Shown in pieces: positions 55,871 through 64,000 of a DNA stretch of 64,000 nucleotides. Source of the stretch: Streptomyces sp. ISL-94 (GTDB lineage: Bacteria; Actinomycetota; Actinomycetes; Streptomycetales; Streptomycetaceae); NCBI RefSeq assembly GCF_018614075.1, contig NZ_JAGGOZ010000014.1, positions 40,357 to 104,356 of the forward strand, in the 5' to 3' direction. Position numbers and translations under genes: made by a program. The notes beneath the pieces are model-generated. The model was not told the origin of the DNA. It saw only the letters and a list, made by a program, of their open reading frames with translations, and searched no databases. Within the stretch, counting starts at the first letter, position 1; each line of letters starts with the position of its first letter.

Positions 55871-56845
55871 TCAGCGCCCCGCGACCACCTCGGTTCGCGC
55901 TTCCCGCTGCGGCTCGTCACCGCCCAGGGCCCCGGCAGTGCCCCGCAGCGCGAGGGCCACACCCAGCGCCACCGCCACCGCCAGACCCGCCGCCGCACCC
56001 AGCGTCAGCCCGTCCGGCGAGGTCAGCGCCTGGCCCCGTAGGGCCTGCCAGGTGGTCAGGGCCACCAGACCGGCGTATCCGGCCCCCGCCACCACGACCA
56101 GCCGCGTCCGTACCGCCGCACGCGCGGCCCATCCGTACCGTCCGGCAGCGAAGGTCAGGGCGAGCGCCAGGAGCGGCAGCAGCTGGAGCGCGTGCATCCC
56201 GACGAAGTGGGCGATCCGCAGGTCGCCGCCGGTGGCGGCCCAGCCGGTGACCGGCAGGTGCGGCCCGCCGTCGGGGACCCCGACGCTGTGCGCGCCGACC
56301 GTGTCCGAGATTCCCGCCGCGCGCTGCGCCTCCGTGGGCCGGACCATCAGGAAGCCGACGGCGAGACCGGCGAGTCCGATGACCGAGCCGAGGCGGATCG
56401 CCCAGCTGGTGGCCCGGTCGGCGAGCGGCTGGCGCCACAGCACCACCGCCATCACCAGGGTGGCCAGCCACAGCACGACGATCGTCATCCCCATCAGGGA
56501 GAACAGGGCCGAGTCCAGCGGGGTTTCCTGGTTGAAGTGGCTGCGCTTCCCCCGGACCACCTGGCCGACGATCACCGCCATCTCGATGACGCTCGCCGCC
56601 ACGACCACCGTGCCCGCCCACCAGCCGACCCGTCGGCCGCGCGTGAGCAGCGAGTGCATCCAGGCCAGCGTCAGCCCGTAAAGGGTGAAGGAGAGGGAGA
56701 ACTTGAAGGGCTTGTGCCAGATCGGCGATCCGACCAGCACCCGGTCGTCGACGATCAGCCCGGCCCCCGTGACCAGGGTGAGCACACCCATGGCCGCCGC
56801 GAAGACGAGCAAGGGCCGGTGCCATCCTTCGATGTGGTTACGCAT
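55871..56845 (-). CDS. Multi-pass membrane protein
   Basis: 324 residues with about eight membrane helices (LLVFAAAMGVLTLVTGAGLI, FKFSLSFTLYGLTLAWMHSL, AGTVVVAASVIEMAVIVGQV, TIVVLWLATLVMAVVLW and four more) and conserved SPIWHKPFKFSLS. Similar Streptomyces proteins are annotated only as membrane proteins. It diverges from a MerR regulator across repeats that probably control it. Substrate unknown. Confidence 0.78.
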   Translation of the reverse strand: MRNHIEGWHRPLLVFAAAMGVLTLVTGAGLIVDDRVLVGSPIWHKPFKFSLSFTLYGLTLAWMHSLLTRGRRVGWWAGTVVVAASVIEMAVIVGQVVRGKRSHFNQETPLDSALFSLMGMTIVVLWLATLVMAVVLWRQPLADRATSWAIRLGSVIGLAGLAVGFLMVRPTEAQRAAGISDTVGAHSVGVPDGGPHLPVTGWAATGGDLRIAHFVGMHALQLLPLLALALTFAAGRYGWAARAAVRTRLVVVAGAGYAGLVALTTWQALRGQALTSPDGLTLGAAAGLAVAVALGVALALRGTAGALGGDEPQREARTEVVAGR

Positions 56846-56860
56846 CTTGCACCCCCGTAG

Positions 56861-56902
56861 TGGATACCGGCACTATCCAGTATCCGATAGCTCGACTATC
56901 CA
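56861..56902. promoter_or_regulatory. MerR operator region
   Basis: TGGATA-N7-TATCCA (56861-56879) and GATAG-N5-CTATC (56886-56900) are inverted repeats. The octamer ACTATCCA occurs twice, at 56872 and 56895. They lie between the membrane-protein gene and the MerR gene, as expected for a MerR-type dual promoter. Confidence 0.62.
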
Positions 56903-56961
56903 TAATGTCGTCCGAACCCGCAAGCCCCTGGGCCGTACGAAAGAGAGAATTCACCTTGCGC

Positions 56962-57624
56962 ATGGGAGAGTTGAGCCGCGTAAGCGGCGTGCCAGTGCCC
57001 ACGATCAAGTTCTATCTCCGCGAAGGCCTGCTGCCCGCCGGTGAGTTGACCAGCCCCAACCAGGCCCGCTACGGCGAAGAGCACGCCCGCAGGCTGCACT
57101 TGATCCGCGCCCTCACCGACGTCGGCAGCCTCCCGCTGGCCTCCGTCGCCAAGGTGCTGGAGGCGGTGGACGACCGCGAGCGGCCGGTCCACAAGCTGCT
57201 CGGCGCCGCCTCCGGCACGCTCACCCCCGTCTACGCGCCGGATCCCGACCCCGCCAACAGCGAGCGCGCCCGGGCGCTGGTAGCGGATCTGATCGCGCGC
57301 CGCGGCTGGCAGGTCCAGGCCGACAGTGCGCCGGCGGTCGCGCTCACCGCCGCCGCGTCCGCCGTGCTGGCGGTCGGACTCGGGGACTATCTGGACTACC
57401 TGGACGAGTTCGCGGCGTCCGCGGAGCAGGTCGCAGCCGCCGACCTCTCCTTCGTCGCGCGCGCCGAGGCCGCGGAGGACAAGGTGGAGCGGGTGGTGCT
57501 GGGCACCGTCCTCGGCGACGCCATGCTGGCCGCCCTGCGCCGGCTCGCCCAAGTCGACGCCTCCGCGCGGCGCTACCCGGGGCCGGCCGGCACACCGGAT
57601 GCCGGGGAACCGACTTCCGGATAA
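56962..57624 (+). CDS. MerR-family regulator
   Basis: 220 residues from ATG 56962 (TTG 56956 and ATG 56905 are alternatives). MGELSRVSGVPVPTIKFYLR then GLLPAGELTSPNQARYGEEH and LHLIRALTDVGSLPLASVAK is a MerR DNA-binding domain. The long C-terminus (LDYLDEFAASAEQVAAADLS) is helical without metal-binding cysteines, so it probably senses an organic ligand or acts alone. Likely controls the divergent membrane protein. Confidence 0.88.
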   Translation: MGELSRVSGVPVPTIKFYLREGLLPAGELTSPNQARYGEEHARRLHLIRALTDVGSLPLASVAKVLEAVDDRERPVHKLLGAASGTLTPVYAPDPDPANSERARALVADLIARRGWQVQADSAPAVALTAAASAVLAVGLGDYLDYLDEFAASAEQVAAADLSFVARAEAAEDKVERVVLGTVLGDAMLAALRRLAQVDASARRYPGPAGTPDAGEPTSG

Positions 57625-57700
57625 GTGTTATCCAAGCCCCGCTCGACGGTCTCCCAGTCATCGGGCATCATCGACCGCCGGTACGGACGGGGATCATCAC

Positions 57701-59356
57701 ATGAGTACTCAGCACACGGCAGAGCTGGTGGCAGCGGCCCGCGCGGGCGATCCCCGCGCGCAGGACGAGCTCGTCGCCGCCCATCTGCCGCTGGTCTACA
57801 ACATCGTCGGGCGGGCCCTGAACGGGTCCTGCGACGTGGACGACGTGGTGCAGGACACCATGCTGCGGGCGCTCGACGGGCTGGGCGGCCTGCGCGCCGA
57901 CGACAGCTTCCGGTCCTGGCTGGTCGCGATCGCGATGAACCGGGTCCGGGCGCACTGGCAGTCCCGGCAGAACGGCCTCGGCGAGAGCACGCTGGAGGCG
58001 GCCGGCGAGGTCGCCGACCCGGGGGCCGACTTCGTCGACCTGACCGTCGTACGGCTCAACCTGGCGGGCCAGCGGCGGGAGACGGCCCGCGCCACGCGCT
58101 GGCTGGAGCCCGACGACCGGGCGCTGCTGTCGCTGTGGTGGCTGGAGTGCGCCGGGGAGCTCACCCGGACGGAGGTGGCCGCCGCGCTGGAACTGCCCCC
58201 GCAGCACGCGGCCGTACGGGTGCAGCGGATGAAGGCGCAGCTGGAATCGGCGCGGGTGGTGGAGCGGGCCCTGGACGCGCAGCCGGGGTGCGAGGGGCTG
58301 CGGGCGGTGGTGACGGGCTGGGACGGCCGCCCCTCGGCTCTGTGGCGTAAGCGAATAGCCCGTCATGCGCGTGAGTGCGTACGGTGCTCCGGCCTGTGGA
58401 GCGGCCTGGTTCCGGCGGAAGGGCTGCTGGCCGGGCTGGCCCTCGTACCGGTCTCGGCGGCCCTGCTGGCAGGAGCGCGCACGGCCGGCGCGGCCGGCTT
58501 CGACCCCGCGGGCTCTGCCTTCGCCGAAGGCACCGGAGCGGGCTTCCCCGACGGCACCGGGGCCGGCACCGGCACCGGCACCGGGGCAGACTTCGCCGAA
58601 GCCTCGCACCGGATCGAGGCAGCCCCGGAGGGCGGCCGCGGCGCCCTGCGCAGGCGCCGCCAGAACCGCCGCCGGGTCATCGGCGGCGGGGTGCTGGCCG
58701 CCTGCGTCGCGGGCGGCGGGCTGGTGTACCTGGGCACGCTCCCCGGAACCGCCGGCCCGAAGGACGGCGGTCCGGCGCCGGCTGCTCCGCTGGCCGCGCT
58801 CTCGGCGACCGGGTCGGCACTCCCCCCGGCCTCCCCCTTGCCCTCCGGCTCCCCCTCCGCCTCACCGTCGCCCTCGGCCTCCGCCTCGCCGACCCCCGCG
58901 AGCCCGACCCCGGCGCGGACCCGCAGCACGCCGCCGACCCCGCGAGCCTCGGCTCCGGCGCCCGCGCCCGCCCCGCAGGGCGCCGCGGGGCAGGTCGTCG
59001 CCCTGGTCAACGCCGAGCGGGCCGCGGCAGGCTGCGGTCCGCTCCAGGAGGACGCGCAGCTGCGTACGGCCGCTCAGCGGCATTCCGACGACATGGTGAA
59101 CCGGGACTTCTTCTCGCACACCAATCCCGACGGCGCGGACCCGGGCCGGCGGACGACCGCCGCCGGGTACAAGTGGTCGACATACGGGGAGAACATCGCG
59201 AAGGGACAGCAGACCCCGCAGTCGGTCATGGACTCCTGGATGAAGAGCCCGGGCCACCGCGCGAACATCCTCAACTGCTCCTTCAAGGACATCGGAGTCG
59301 GCATCCACCAGGGCGCGGGCGGTCCCTGGTGGACGCAGAACTTCGGGGCGCGGTGA
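57701..59356 (+). CDS. Sigma-70-type factor fused to zinc anti-sigma motif, membrane helix and CAP domain
   Basis: 551 residues. Sigma-2 is about 20-90 (DDVVQDTMLRALDGLGGL, SFRSWLVAIAMNRVRAHW) and sigma-4 about 140-190 (LTRTEVAAALELPPQHAAVR). Then HARECVRC (His222, Cys226, Cys229), the H-x3-C-x2-C core of zinc anti-sigma domains. One membrane helix spans about 325-347 (VIGGGVLAACVAGGGLVYLG), a Pro/Ser linker follows, and a C-terminal CAP/SCP domain (about 430-551: VVALVNAERAAAGCGPL, FFSHTNPDGADPG, YGENIAKGQQ, HRANILNCSF). The topology puts sigma inside and CAP outside, so it looks like a one-protein signal transducer; release by proteolysis is inferred. Confidence 0.9.
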   Translation: MSTQHTAELVAAARAGDPRAQDELVAAHLPLVYNIVGRALNGSCDVDDVVQDTMLRALDGLGGLRADDSFRSWLVAIAMNRVRAHWQSRQNGLGESTLEAAGEVADPGADFVDLTVVRLNLAGQRRETARATRWLEPDDRALLSLWWLECAGELTRTEVAAALELPPQHAAVRVQRMKAQLESARVVERALDAQPGCEGLRAVVTGWDGRPSALWRKRIARHARECVRCSGLWSGLVPAEGLLAGLALVPVSAALLAGARTAGAAGFDPAGSAFAEGTGAGFPDGTGAGTGTGTGADFAEASHRIEAAPEGGRGALRRRRQNRRRVIGGGVLAACVAGGGLVYLGTLPGTAGPKDGGPAPAAPLAALSATGSALPPASPLPSGSPSASPSPSASASPTPASPTPARTRSTPPTPRASAPAPAPAPQGAAGQVVALVNAERAAAGCGPLQEDAQLRTAAQRHSDDMVNRDFFSHTNPDGADPGRRTTAAGYKWSTYGENIAKGQQTPQSVMDSWMKSPGHRANILNCSFKDIGVGIHQGAGGPWWTQNFGAR

Positions 59357-59374
59357 CCGGCTCGCGGGTGCGGT

Positions 59375-60253
59375 TCAGCGCTGGATGCCGCGCAGCTTCT
59401 CCGGGTTGATGGCGAGCCGCAGCGCGGTGATCCGCCCGTCCACCGCCTCGAAGGTGAGGGCGCCGGCGTTCACTCCGCCGGACACCAGGAGCAGGCCCGG
59501 CACGCCGTTGATCTCGGCGGGGCGCATCTCGACGCCCTGAACCTCGGGCTTGGCCAGGACGCCGAGGAACCAGCGGGCGACGTGGTCGGGCCCGTACAGC
59601 GGACGGCGGGCGGCGGTGACGACTCCGCCGCCGTCCGACCAGGAGACGACGTCGGGGGCGAGGAGGGCGAGCACGGCGTTGAGGTCCCCGCCGGTGCAGG
59701 CCTCGCGGAACTTCTCGGCGACCTCGCGCTGTTCGGCGGGCTCGGCGGTGAACCGCGGGCGGCGGGCCTGCACGTGCTCGCGGGCGCGGTGCGCGGACTG
59801 GCGGACGCTCACCTCGGACTTGCCGATGACCTCCGCGATTTCCGCGTAGGTGTACCCGAAGACCTCCCGGAGCATGAACACCGCCCGTTCGGTCGGGGTC
59901 AGGGTCTCCAGCACGACCAGGACCGCCATCGAGACGGTGTCGGCCAATTCGGCCTCCTCCGCGATGTCGGGCGAGGTGAGGAGGGGCTCGGGGAGCCACG
60001 GGCCGACGTACGCCTCGCGGACGACCTGGGCCGACTTGAGCCGGTTCAGGCTCAGGTTGGTGACGGTGCGCACCAGATAGGCCTTGGGGTGCTCGACGGC
60101 CGCCCGGTCCGTCCGGTTCCAGGAGAGCCAGGCGTCCTGGACGATGTCCTCGGCGTCGGCGACGCTGCCCAGCATCCGGTAGGCGGCGGCGAAGAGCAGT
60201 CGCCGGTGCTGCTCGAAGGCGTCGGTGTCCGTGCGGGTGTCTGTGTCGGTCAT
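59375..60253 (-). CDS. ECF41-group sigma factor (SigJ-like)
   Basis: 292 residues. Sigma-2 (RMLGSVADAEDIVQDAWLSW), sigma-4 (ERAVFMLREVFGYTYAEIAE) and a C-terminal SnoaL-like domain. The three ECF41 signatures are present: WLPEPL in the linker, DGGG in the SnoaL domain and NPEKL (family NPDKL) near the C-terminus. In this group the fused domain regulates activity instead of an anti-sigma factor. The adjacent epimerase is its standard target. Confidence 0.93.
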   Translation of the reverse strand: MTDTDTRTDTDAFEQHRRLLFAAAYRMLGSVADAEDIVQDAWLSWNRTDRAAVEHPKAYLVRTVTNLSLNRLKSAQVVREAYVGPWLPEPLLTSPDIAEEAELADTVSMAVLVVLETLTPTERAVFMLREVFGYTYAEIAEVIGKSEVSVRQSAHRAREHVQARRPRFTAEPAEQREVAEKFREACTGGDLNAVLALLAPDVVSWSDGGGVVTAARRPLYGPDHVARWFLGVLAKPEVQGVEMRPAEINGVPGLLLVSGGVNAGALTFEAVDGRITALRLAINPEKLRGIQR

Positions 60254-60297
60254 GCGGCTCACCGTGGCATCCGCAACCTGAACGATCAAGGAGCGGC

Positions 60298-61212
60298 TCA
60301 GCGTCCGGCCAGAGCGCGCAGCCCGTCGACGCAATTCGCGTGGGCCGGGCTCCACCCCAGTTCCGCCTTCGCCTTGGCGTTGGACACCCGCATGCTCGTC
60401 GTGGCCATCGTGTAGGCGTAGGAGAAGGGGCGCATCAGCCAGGCGGGTGCGTTCATCGGCTCCGGGGCGCCGAACGCCTCGGCCACCGCCCTGACGTGTG
60501 CGCCGAAGCCCATCGGGCTGTCGTCCACGATGTTGTACGCCTGCCCCGGCCGGCCGCCTTCGACGGCCAGGGCGACGGCCCGGCCGGCGTCGGCCAGGTC
60601 CACCCACGGCAGGACCCTTCCGTGGTCGGCGACCGCCGGAAGCCTCTTCTTCCGCAGCATCTCCACGAGCGCCTCGGTACCCCCGGCGCCGTAGAAGAGG
60701 CCGAAGCGCAGGGCGATGCCCTCGATGCCCTCGGTGCCCAGCACCAGCCGCTCCTTGACCCGCATGCCGTCGAGGTGGCGTTCCACGGCGCGGTCCCCGG
60801 CCGGGCCGAACCGGTCGGCGTCCTCGGTGATGACGTGGTCGCCGAAGTCGCCGTATCCGTAGCCGAAGACCATCGACTCGGCGATGAAGCGGCGGGCGCC
60901 GACGGTGCGGGCGGCCTCCATCAGGTGGCCGGTCCCGATCCGTCGCAGGTCGTCGGTGGCGAACATGTCCTTGTGCCGCATGGGCGCCTTGCGCAGGGCG
61001 GTTGCCGCGTGCACGACCGTGTCGACCTTGAGCCCGTCGACCGCGCGGAGCAGCTGGTCGCGGTTCATCAGGTCGGCCCTCACATCGGCTCCGGCGCCCC
61101 GGCCGAGGCCGATCACGGTGTATCCGGTGCGGGTGAGCGCTGCGGCGATGTGGCGTCCCAGGACTCCGCTCGCCCCTGCCAGCAGTACGTTCTTGGTGTC
61201 GTTCATGCTCAT
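60298..61212 (-). CDS. NAD-dependent epimerase/dehydratase, ECF41 partner (COE)
   Basis: 304 residues; ATG 61212 has GGAGG 11 bases upstream. VLLAGASGVLGRHIAAAL is the Rossmann GxxGxxG. VVHAATALR, FIAESMVFGYGYG, ALRFGLFYGAGG, and YNIVDDSPMGFGAHVRAVAE follow the extended SDR pattern, although the catalytic YxxxK is not clear. ECF41 sigma factors control a neighbouring carboxymuconolactone decarboxylase, oxidoreductase or epimerase (COE); this is the epimerase version. Confidence 0.87.
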   Translation of the reverse strand: MSMNDTKNVLLAGASGVLGRHIAAALTRTGYTVIGLGRGAGADVRADLMNRDQLLRAVDGLKVDTVVHAATALRKAPMRHKDMFATDDLRRIGTGHLMEAARTVGARRFIAESMVFGYGYGDFGDHVITEDADRFGPAGDRAVERHLDGMRVKERLVLGTEGIEGIALRFGLFYGAGGTEALVEMLRKKRLPAVADHGRVLPWVDLADAGRAVALAVEGGRPGQAYNIVDDSPMGFGAHVRAVAEAFGAPEPMNAPAWLMRPFSYAYTMATTSMRVSNAKAKAELGWSPAHANCVDGLRALAGR

Positions 61213-61250
61213 GGGACAAGCCACCTCCGCCGAACGTGACACCCTTCGGA

Positions 61251-61266
61251 TGTGACCTGCATCACA
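61251..61266. promoter_or_regulatory. CRP-type palindrome overlapping a possible ECF41 -35
   Basis: TGTGA-N6-TCACA, a perfect CRP consensus, 39 bases upstream of the epimerase start. On the minus strand the same bases supply GGTCACA, similar to the ECF41 -35 (TGTCACA), with CGTT 14 bases further. Both readings are candidates. Confidence 0.45.
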
Positions 61267-61421
61267 CGATGAGGCTTCCCGATCGACCCTCGGCCCCAGC
61301 CCGGCCGGAGGGTTTCTCGAAGACGGCTGGAGGCCGCCCGCCGGTCCGGCCCCCCTTTGCATCAGAAGCGGGGCAGGATGGGGGCTGGAGGCAAATGACC
61401 TGATCACCGGGGGTGGCGACC

Positions 61422-63899
61422 ATGCGTAAGGGGAGGAAGGAACTCCGGCCGCATCAGCGCGAGGCAGTCGACGCCGTGGTGCGGGCACTGGAGCTGCCCG
61501 CCGACGGCCGGGTGCCCGAGACCGGTCTGCGCACCCAGGTGATCATGGCCACGGGCTCGGGGAAGTCCTTGGTGGCCGTCCGCTCGGCCGAGGAACTGCG
61601 GGCCGGTCGGGTGCTCGTGCTGGTGCCCTCCCTGGATCTGCTGGTGCAGACCGCGACGACCTGGCGGGAGGGCGGCCGCACCGGCCGGTCCCTCGGCGTC
61701 TGCTCGCTGCGCGGGGAGGACGCGGGCGTGCCGACCACCACCGATCCGGCCGAACTGGCCCGCTGGGCCGGCCCGTCGGGGGCCCGGGTGACGGTGTTCG
61801 CCACGTACGCCTCGCTCGGCCTGGGGACCCTGGAGCGCGCCCATCTGGCGGGGCTCCCGGGCTGGGACCTGATCGTGGTCGACGAGGCGCACCGGACCTC
61901 CGGGCGGATCGGCAAGCCCTGGGCGGTGGTGCACGACAACACCCGGATCCCGTCCCTGCGGCGGCTCTACATGACGGCCACGCCCCGGGTCTGGCAGGAC
62001 GGCGAGGAGGCCGGGGAAGGCGAGGAGAGCGCCGGAGGCGAGGAAAGCGCGGGAGGCGAGGACAGCGCGGCGAGCGGGCGGCGCGGGCGGGGCGAGCTGG
62101 TGGCGTCCATGGAGGACGATCCACGGGGGACCTTCGGGGCGCGCTGCTACACGCTCCCCCTGTCCGAGGCCATCGACCGGGGGATCTGCGCCCCGTACCG
62201 GGTGGTGTGCGTGGACGTCACCGATCCGGACTTCCGGTCGGCCGTGCTGCTGGGCCGCGACGGGCGCTCCGACGCGGTGCGCGGGGCGCGGCTGGCGGCC
62301 CTCCAGACGGCGCTGGTGAAGGCGGCCGCCCACGAGGGGTTCCGGCGCACGCTCGTCTTCCACCACCTGACCAAGGAGGCGGAGGCCTTCGCGGCCGGGC
62401 TGCCGGAGGTGGCGAAGCGGCTGCGGCTCACCAGCCGCAGCCCCTTCCCGGTGTATCCGCGTACCGTCTGGGCGGACTGGCTGTCCGGGCAGCACTCGGC
62501 GGCCCACCGGCGGCGGGTGCTGGGCGCGTTCGCGGACGGCCGGATCGCCGAGAAGGCCTTCCTCGGCAGCGTCCGCGTGCTGGGCGAGGGCGTGGACACC
62601 AAGGAGTGCGACTCCGTCTACTGGGCCGACGTACGGGGTTCCATGCCCGACCTCGTCCAGGCCGTCGGGCGGGCGCTGCGGATCCGGCCCGGGGAGGGGA
62701 AGGTCGCCTCGCTGGTGGTGCCGGTGCTCCTGGGCCCCGGAGAGACGCCCGAGTCGATGCTCACCTCGCGGGCGTACGGGGACCTCGCGCGGCTGCTGGA
62801 GGCGCTGCGGGCGCACGATTCCCGGCTCGTGGAGTCCCTGGCCCAGCCGCAGGCACCGAGCCGGACGGCTCCCCCGGAGGCCCCGGCGGCCTCCGGGGTG
62901 CGGACCGGCGCGCAGGCGCTGCTGAGCTTCTCCACTCCGCGGGATCCGGCGCTGCTGGCCGCCTTCGTCCGGCTGCGCGTCCTGCATCCGGAGCGCGAGC
63001 ACTGGCGGCGCGGGATCGAGGCCGCCCGGATCTACGCCGCCACCGCCGGGGACCTCAAGGTGCCGTTCGGCTTCAAGGTGCCGGCGACCGGCGGGCCGTG
63101 GCCGCCCGGGCTGGCGGGGTTCCCGCTCGGCCAGTGGATCGCGGACGCACGGCGCACGTACCGCCGGGGCGCGCTCGGCCGGGAGCGGGTGGCGCGGCTC
63201 GACGAACTGGGCATGGTGTGGAGCCACTTCGACGTGGCCTTCGAGGAAGGACTGGCGGCGGCCCGCGCGTGGGCGGCGGAACACGGCCATCTGCTGCCGC
63301 CGGCGGATGCCACCTGGCACGGCGCGCCGGTCGGGGTGTGGGTGAAGAACCAGCGGGCCGCGGCCCGCCGCGAGGGGCCGGGGGCCCTGTCTGTGGAGCG
63401 CCGGGAGGCCCTGGAGGCCATCGACGCCTCGTGGTGTCCCGCGTGGGAGATCTCCTGGCAGCGGGCCTTCCACCTGACCCGGGTCCATCTGGACGGGGGC
63501 GGCCGGCTGCCGCTGGGCGCCGGCAAGGTGGTGGTCCAGGGCGAGGACCTGGGCGCGTGGGTCCGCGCGCAGCGGCTGAACTGGGAGCGGCTGTCCTGGG
63601 CGCAGCGCTGGCTGCTGGAGCACACCCTCGGCGTGACCCCGGCGACGGAGGCGGAACGCCCGCCGCCGCGCCGGAGCCACGCCGCCGCGTGGGCGGACCA
63701 CCTGGAGGCGGCACGGCAGTTCCACGCCCGCGAGCGGCACCTCAGGGTGCCCCGTACCCATGTCGAGCCGGTCGCCGGCCGGGAGCTGCGGCTGGGCGCC
63801 TGGATCGCCAACCAGCGCTCCCGAGCGGGTTCCCTCTCCCCGGAGCGGGTCGCGGCGCTGACCGCGCTGGGGATGCGCTGGTCGGCGCCCCGCGCCTGA
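61422..63899 (+). CDS. DEAD/DEAH-box helicase with helicase-associated (HA) repeats
   Basis: 825 residues from ATG 61422 (GGGGG at 61409-61413; in-frame GTG 61413 possible). Core: RPHQREAVDAVV, Walker A VIMATGSGKS, DEAH box LIVVDEAHRTSG, YMTATPRVW, then an acidic insertion (EEAGEGEESAGGEESAGGED) and the second lobe with VRVLGEGVDTKE and QAVGRALRIRPG. The C-terminal third holds four HA repeats, each W-(I/V)xxxR then LxxLGMxW (e.g. LGAWIANQRSRAGSLSPERV). HA domains are thought to contact DNA. Typical long Streptomyces HA helicase; role unknown. Confidence 0.92.
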   Translation: MRKGRKELRPHQREAVDAVVRALELPADGRVPETGLRTQVIMATGSGKSLVAVRSAEELRAGRVLVLVPSLDLLVQTATTWREGGRTGRSLGVCSLRGEDAGVPTTTDPAELARWAGPSGARVTVFATYASLGLGTLERAHLAGLPGWDLIVVDEAHRTSGRIGKPWAVVHDNTRIPSLRRLYMTATPRVWQDGEEAGEGEESAGGEESAGGEDSAASGRRGRGELVASMEDDPRGTFGARCYTLPLSEAIDRGICAPYRVVCVDVTDPDFRSAVLLGRDGRSDAVRGARLAALQTALVKAAAHEGFRRTLVFHHLTKEAEAFAAGLPEVAKRLRLTSRSPFPVYPRTVWADWLSGQHSAAHRRRVLGAFADGRIAEKAFLGSVRVLGEGVDTKECDSVYWADVRGSMPDLVQAVGRALRIRPGEGKVASLVVPVLLGPGETPESMLTSRAYGDLARLLEALRAHDSRLVESLAQPQAPSRTAPPEAPAASGVRTGAQALLSFSTPRDPALLAAFVRLRVLHPEREHWRRGIEAARIYAATAGDLKVPFGFKVPATGGPWPPGLAGFPLGQWIADARRTYRRGALGRERVARLDELGMVWSHFDVAFEEGLAAARAWAAEHGHLLPPADATWHGAPVGVWVKNQRAAARREGPGALSVERREALEAIDASWCPAWEISWQRAFHLTRVHLDGGGRLPLGAGKVVVQGEDLGAWVRAQRLNWERLSWAQRWLLEHTLGVTPATEAERPPPRRSHAAAWADHLEAARQFHARERHLRVPRTHVEPVAGRELRLGAWIANQRSRAGSLSPERVAALTALGMRWSAPRA

Positions 63900-63900
63900 G

Positions 63901-63977
63901 CCGTCTCTTTCGGATCTTGTCGGCCAGGCCCACGGCAGCCGGCACCGCGGGCTCGGCCGACAAGATCCGAAAGGACG
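63901..63977. terminator. Large hairpin after the helicase
   Basis: Exact 18-bp arms TTTCGGATCTTGTCGGCC (63908-63925) and inverse (63955-63972), extended with one bulge by CCGTC / GACGG, with a 29-base GC-rich loop. Starts one base after the stop. Most likely a strong terminator; GGGCCTAGGGCC follows near the window end. Confidence 0.72.
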
Positions 63978-64000
63978 GGCCTAGGGCCTGTTCTCGGTTG

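Noticed and set aside
59375..61219. 614-codon minus-strand reading that joins epimerase and ECF41 regions
   Set aside because: It starts in the wrong frame of the epimerase. The true epimerase stops at 60298 and the sigma factor has its own ATG at 60253.
61404..63761. 785-codon minus-strand frame opposite the helicase
   Set aside because: Pro/Arg/Gly-rich antisense shadow. The plus strand has a Walker A, DEAH box and HA repeats.

Overview
The window is high-GC actinobacterial DNA and almost certainly Streptomyces. Coding density is near-continuous, GTG starts and 4-base ATGA/GTGA overlaps are common, and families restricted to Streptomyces and its phages appear (DUF6221, DUF6233, DUF6907, DUF2637). 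The chromosomal part carries a chitinase with a DasR-type operator and an ECF41 sigma factor with its epimerase partner. It divides into an integrated element (start to about 48.4 kb), a tRNA-Trp(CCA) gene on the minus strand, and ordinary chromosome (48.5-64 kb).

The element is a siphovirus-type prophage whose left end lies outside the window. From left to right it has five parts. (1) 0-7.4 kb: a tightly coupled plus-strand operon of small zinc-finger and accessory proteins, with a DUF5131 (gp37/gp68) protein, a DUF4326 protein, a beta-class DNA methyltransferase and a SLOG/DUF2493 protein. (2) 7.4-15.8 kb: a block that looks like the core of an actinomycete integrative and conjugative element (AICE). 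It contains a KorSA-like GntR repressor facing an excisionase-like HTH protein, small membrane proteins, a zincin, a DUF2637 membrane protein and an FtsK/TraB-type translocase, followed by a cluster of CCCGGAC repeats that could be its DNA recognition (clt-like) locus. (3) 15.8-19.4 kb: small regulators and a 712-residue fibre with collagen-like repeats and an SGNH esterase domain, placed unusually upstream of the terminase. (4) 19.5-40.4 kb: a canonical HK97-type late operon, running HNH, TerS, TerL, portal-MuF fusion, protease, capsid, connectors, tail tube, frameshifted chaperones, tape measure with NlpC/P60 domain, tail tip, amidase endolysin and membrane lysis proteins. (5) 40.6-48.1 kb: integrase, a degenerate integrase-like protein, and a lysogeny/cargo block (HAD hydrolase, XRE-TPR regulator, zinc ribbon, XRE repressor).

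The tRNA 3' end faces the element, which is the geometry expected if the tyrosine integrase used tRNA-Trp as attB. No DNA polymerase, primase or replication initiator is seen in the 48 kb available. Either these genes lie further left or the element depends on the host.

The chromosomal part holds a DUF4352-like lipoprotein or secreted protein followed by a 163-bp MITE with a 6-bp target duplication, a secreted GH18 chitinase, a serpin, an aldo/keto reductase, and a 2-keto-3-deoxygluconate kinase / KDPG aldolase pair divergent from an IclR regulator. Next come a multi-pass membrane protein divergent from a MerR regulator, and a sigma factor fused to a zinc anti-sigma motif, a membrane segment and an extracellular CAP domain. 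The window ends with an ECF41 sigma factor with its epimerase and a DEAD/DEAH helicase with helicase-associated repeats. The most unusual items are the AICE-like conjugation module inside a phage with candidate recognition repeats, the sigma/anti-sigma/CAP fusion, the MITE, and the degenerate recombinase.
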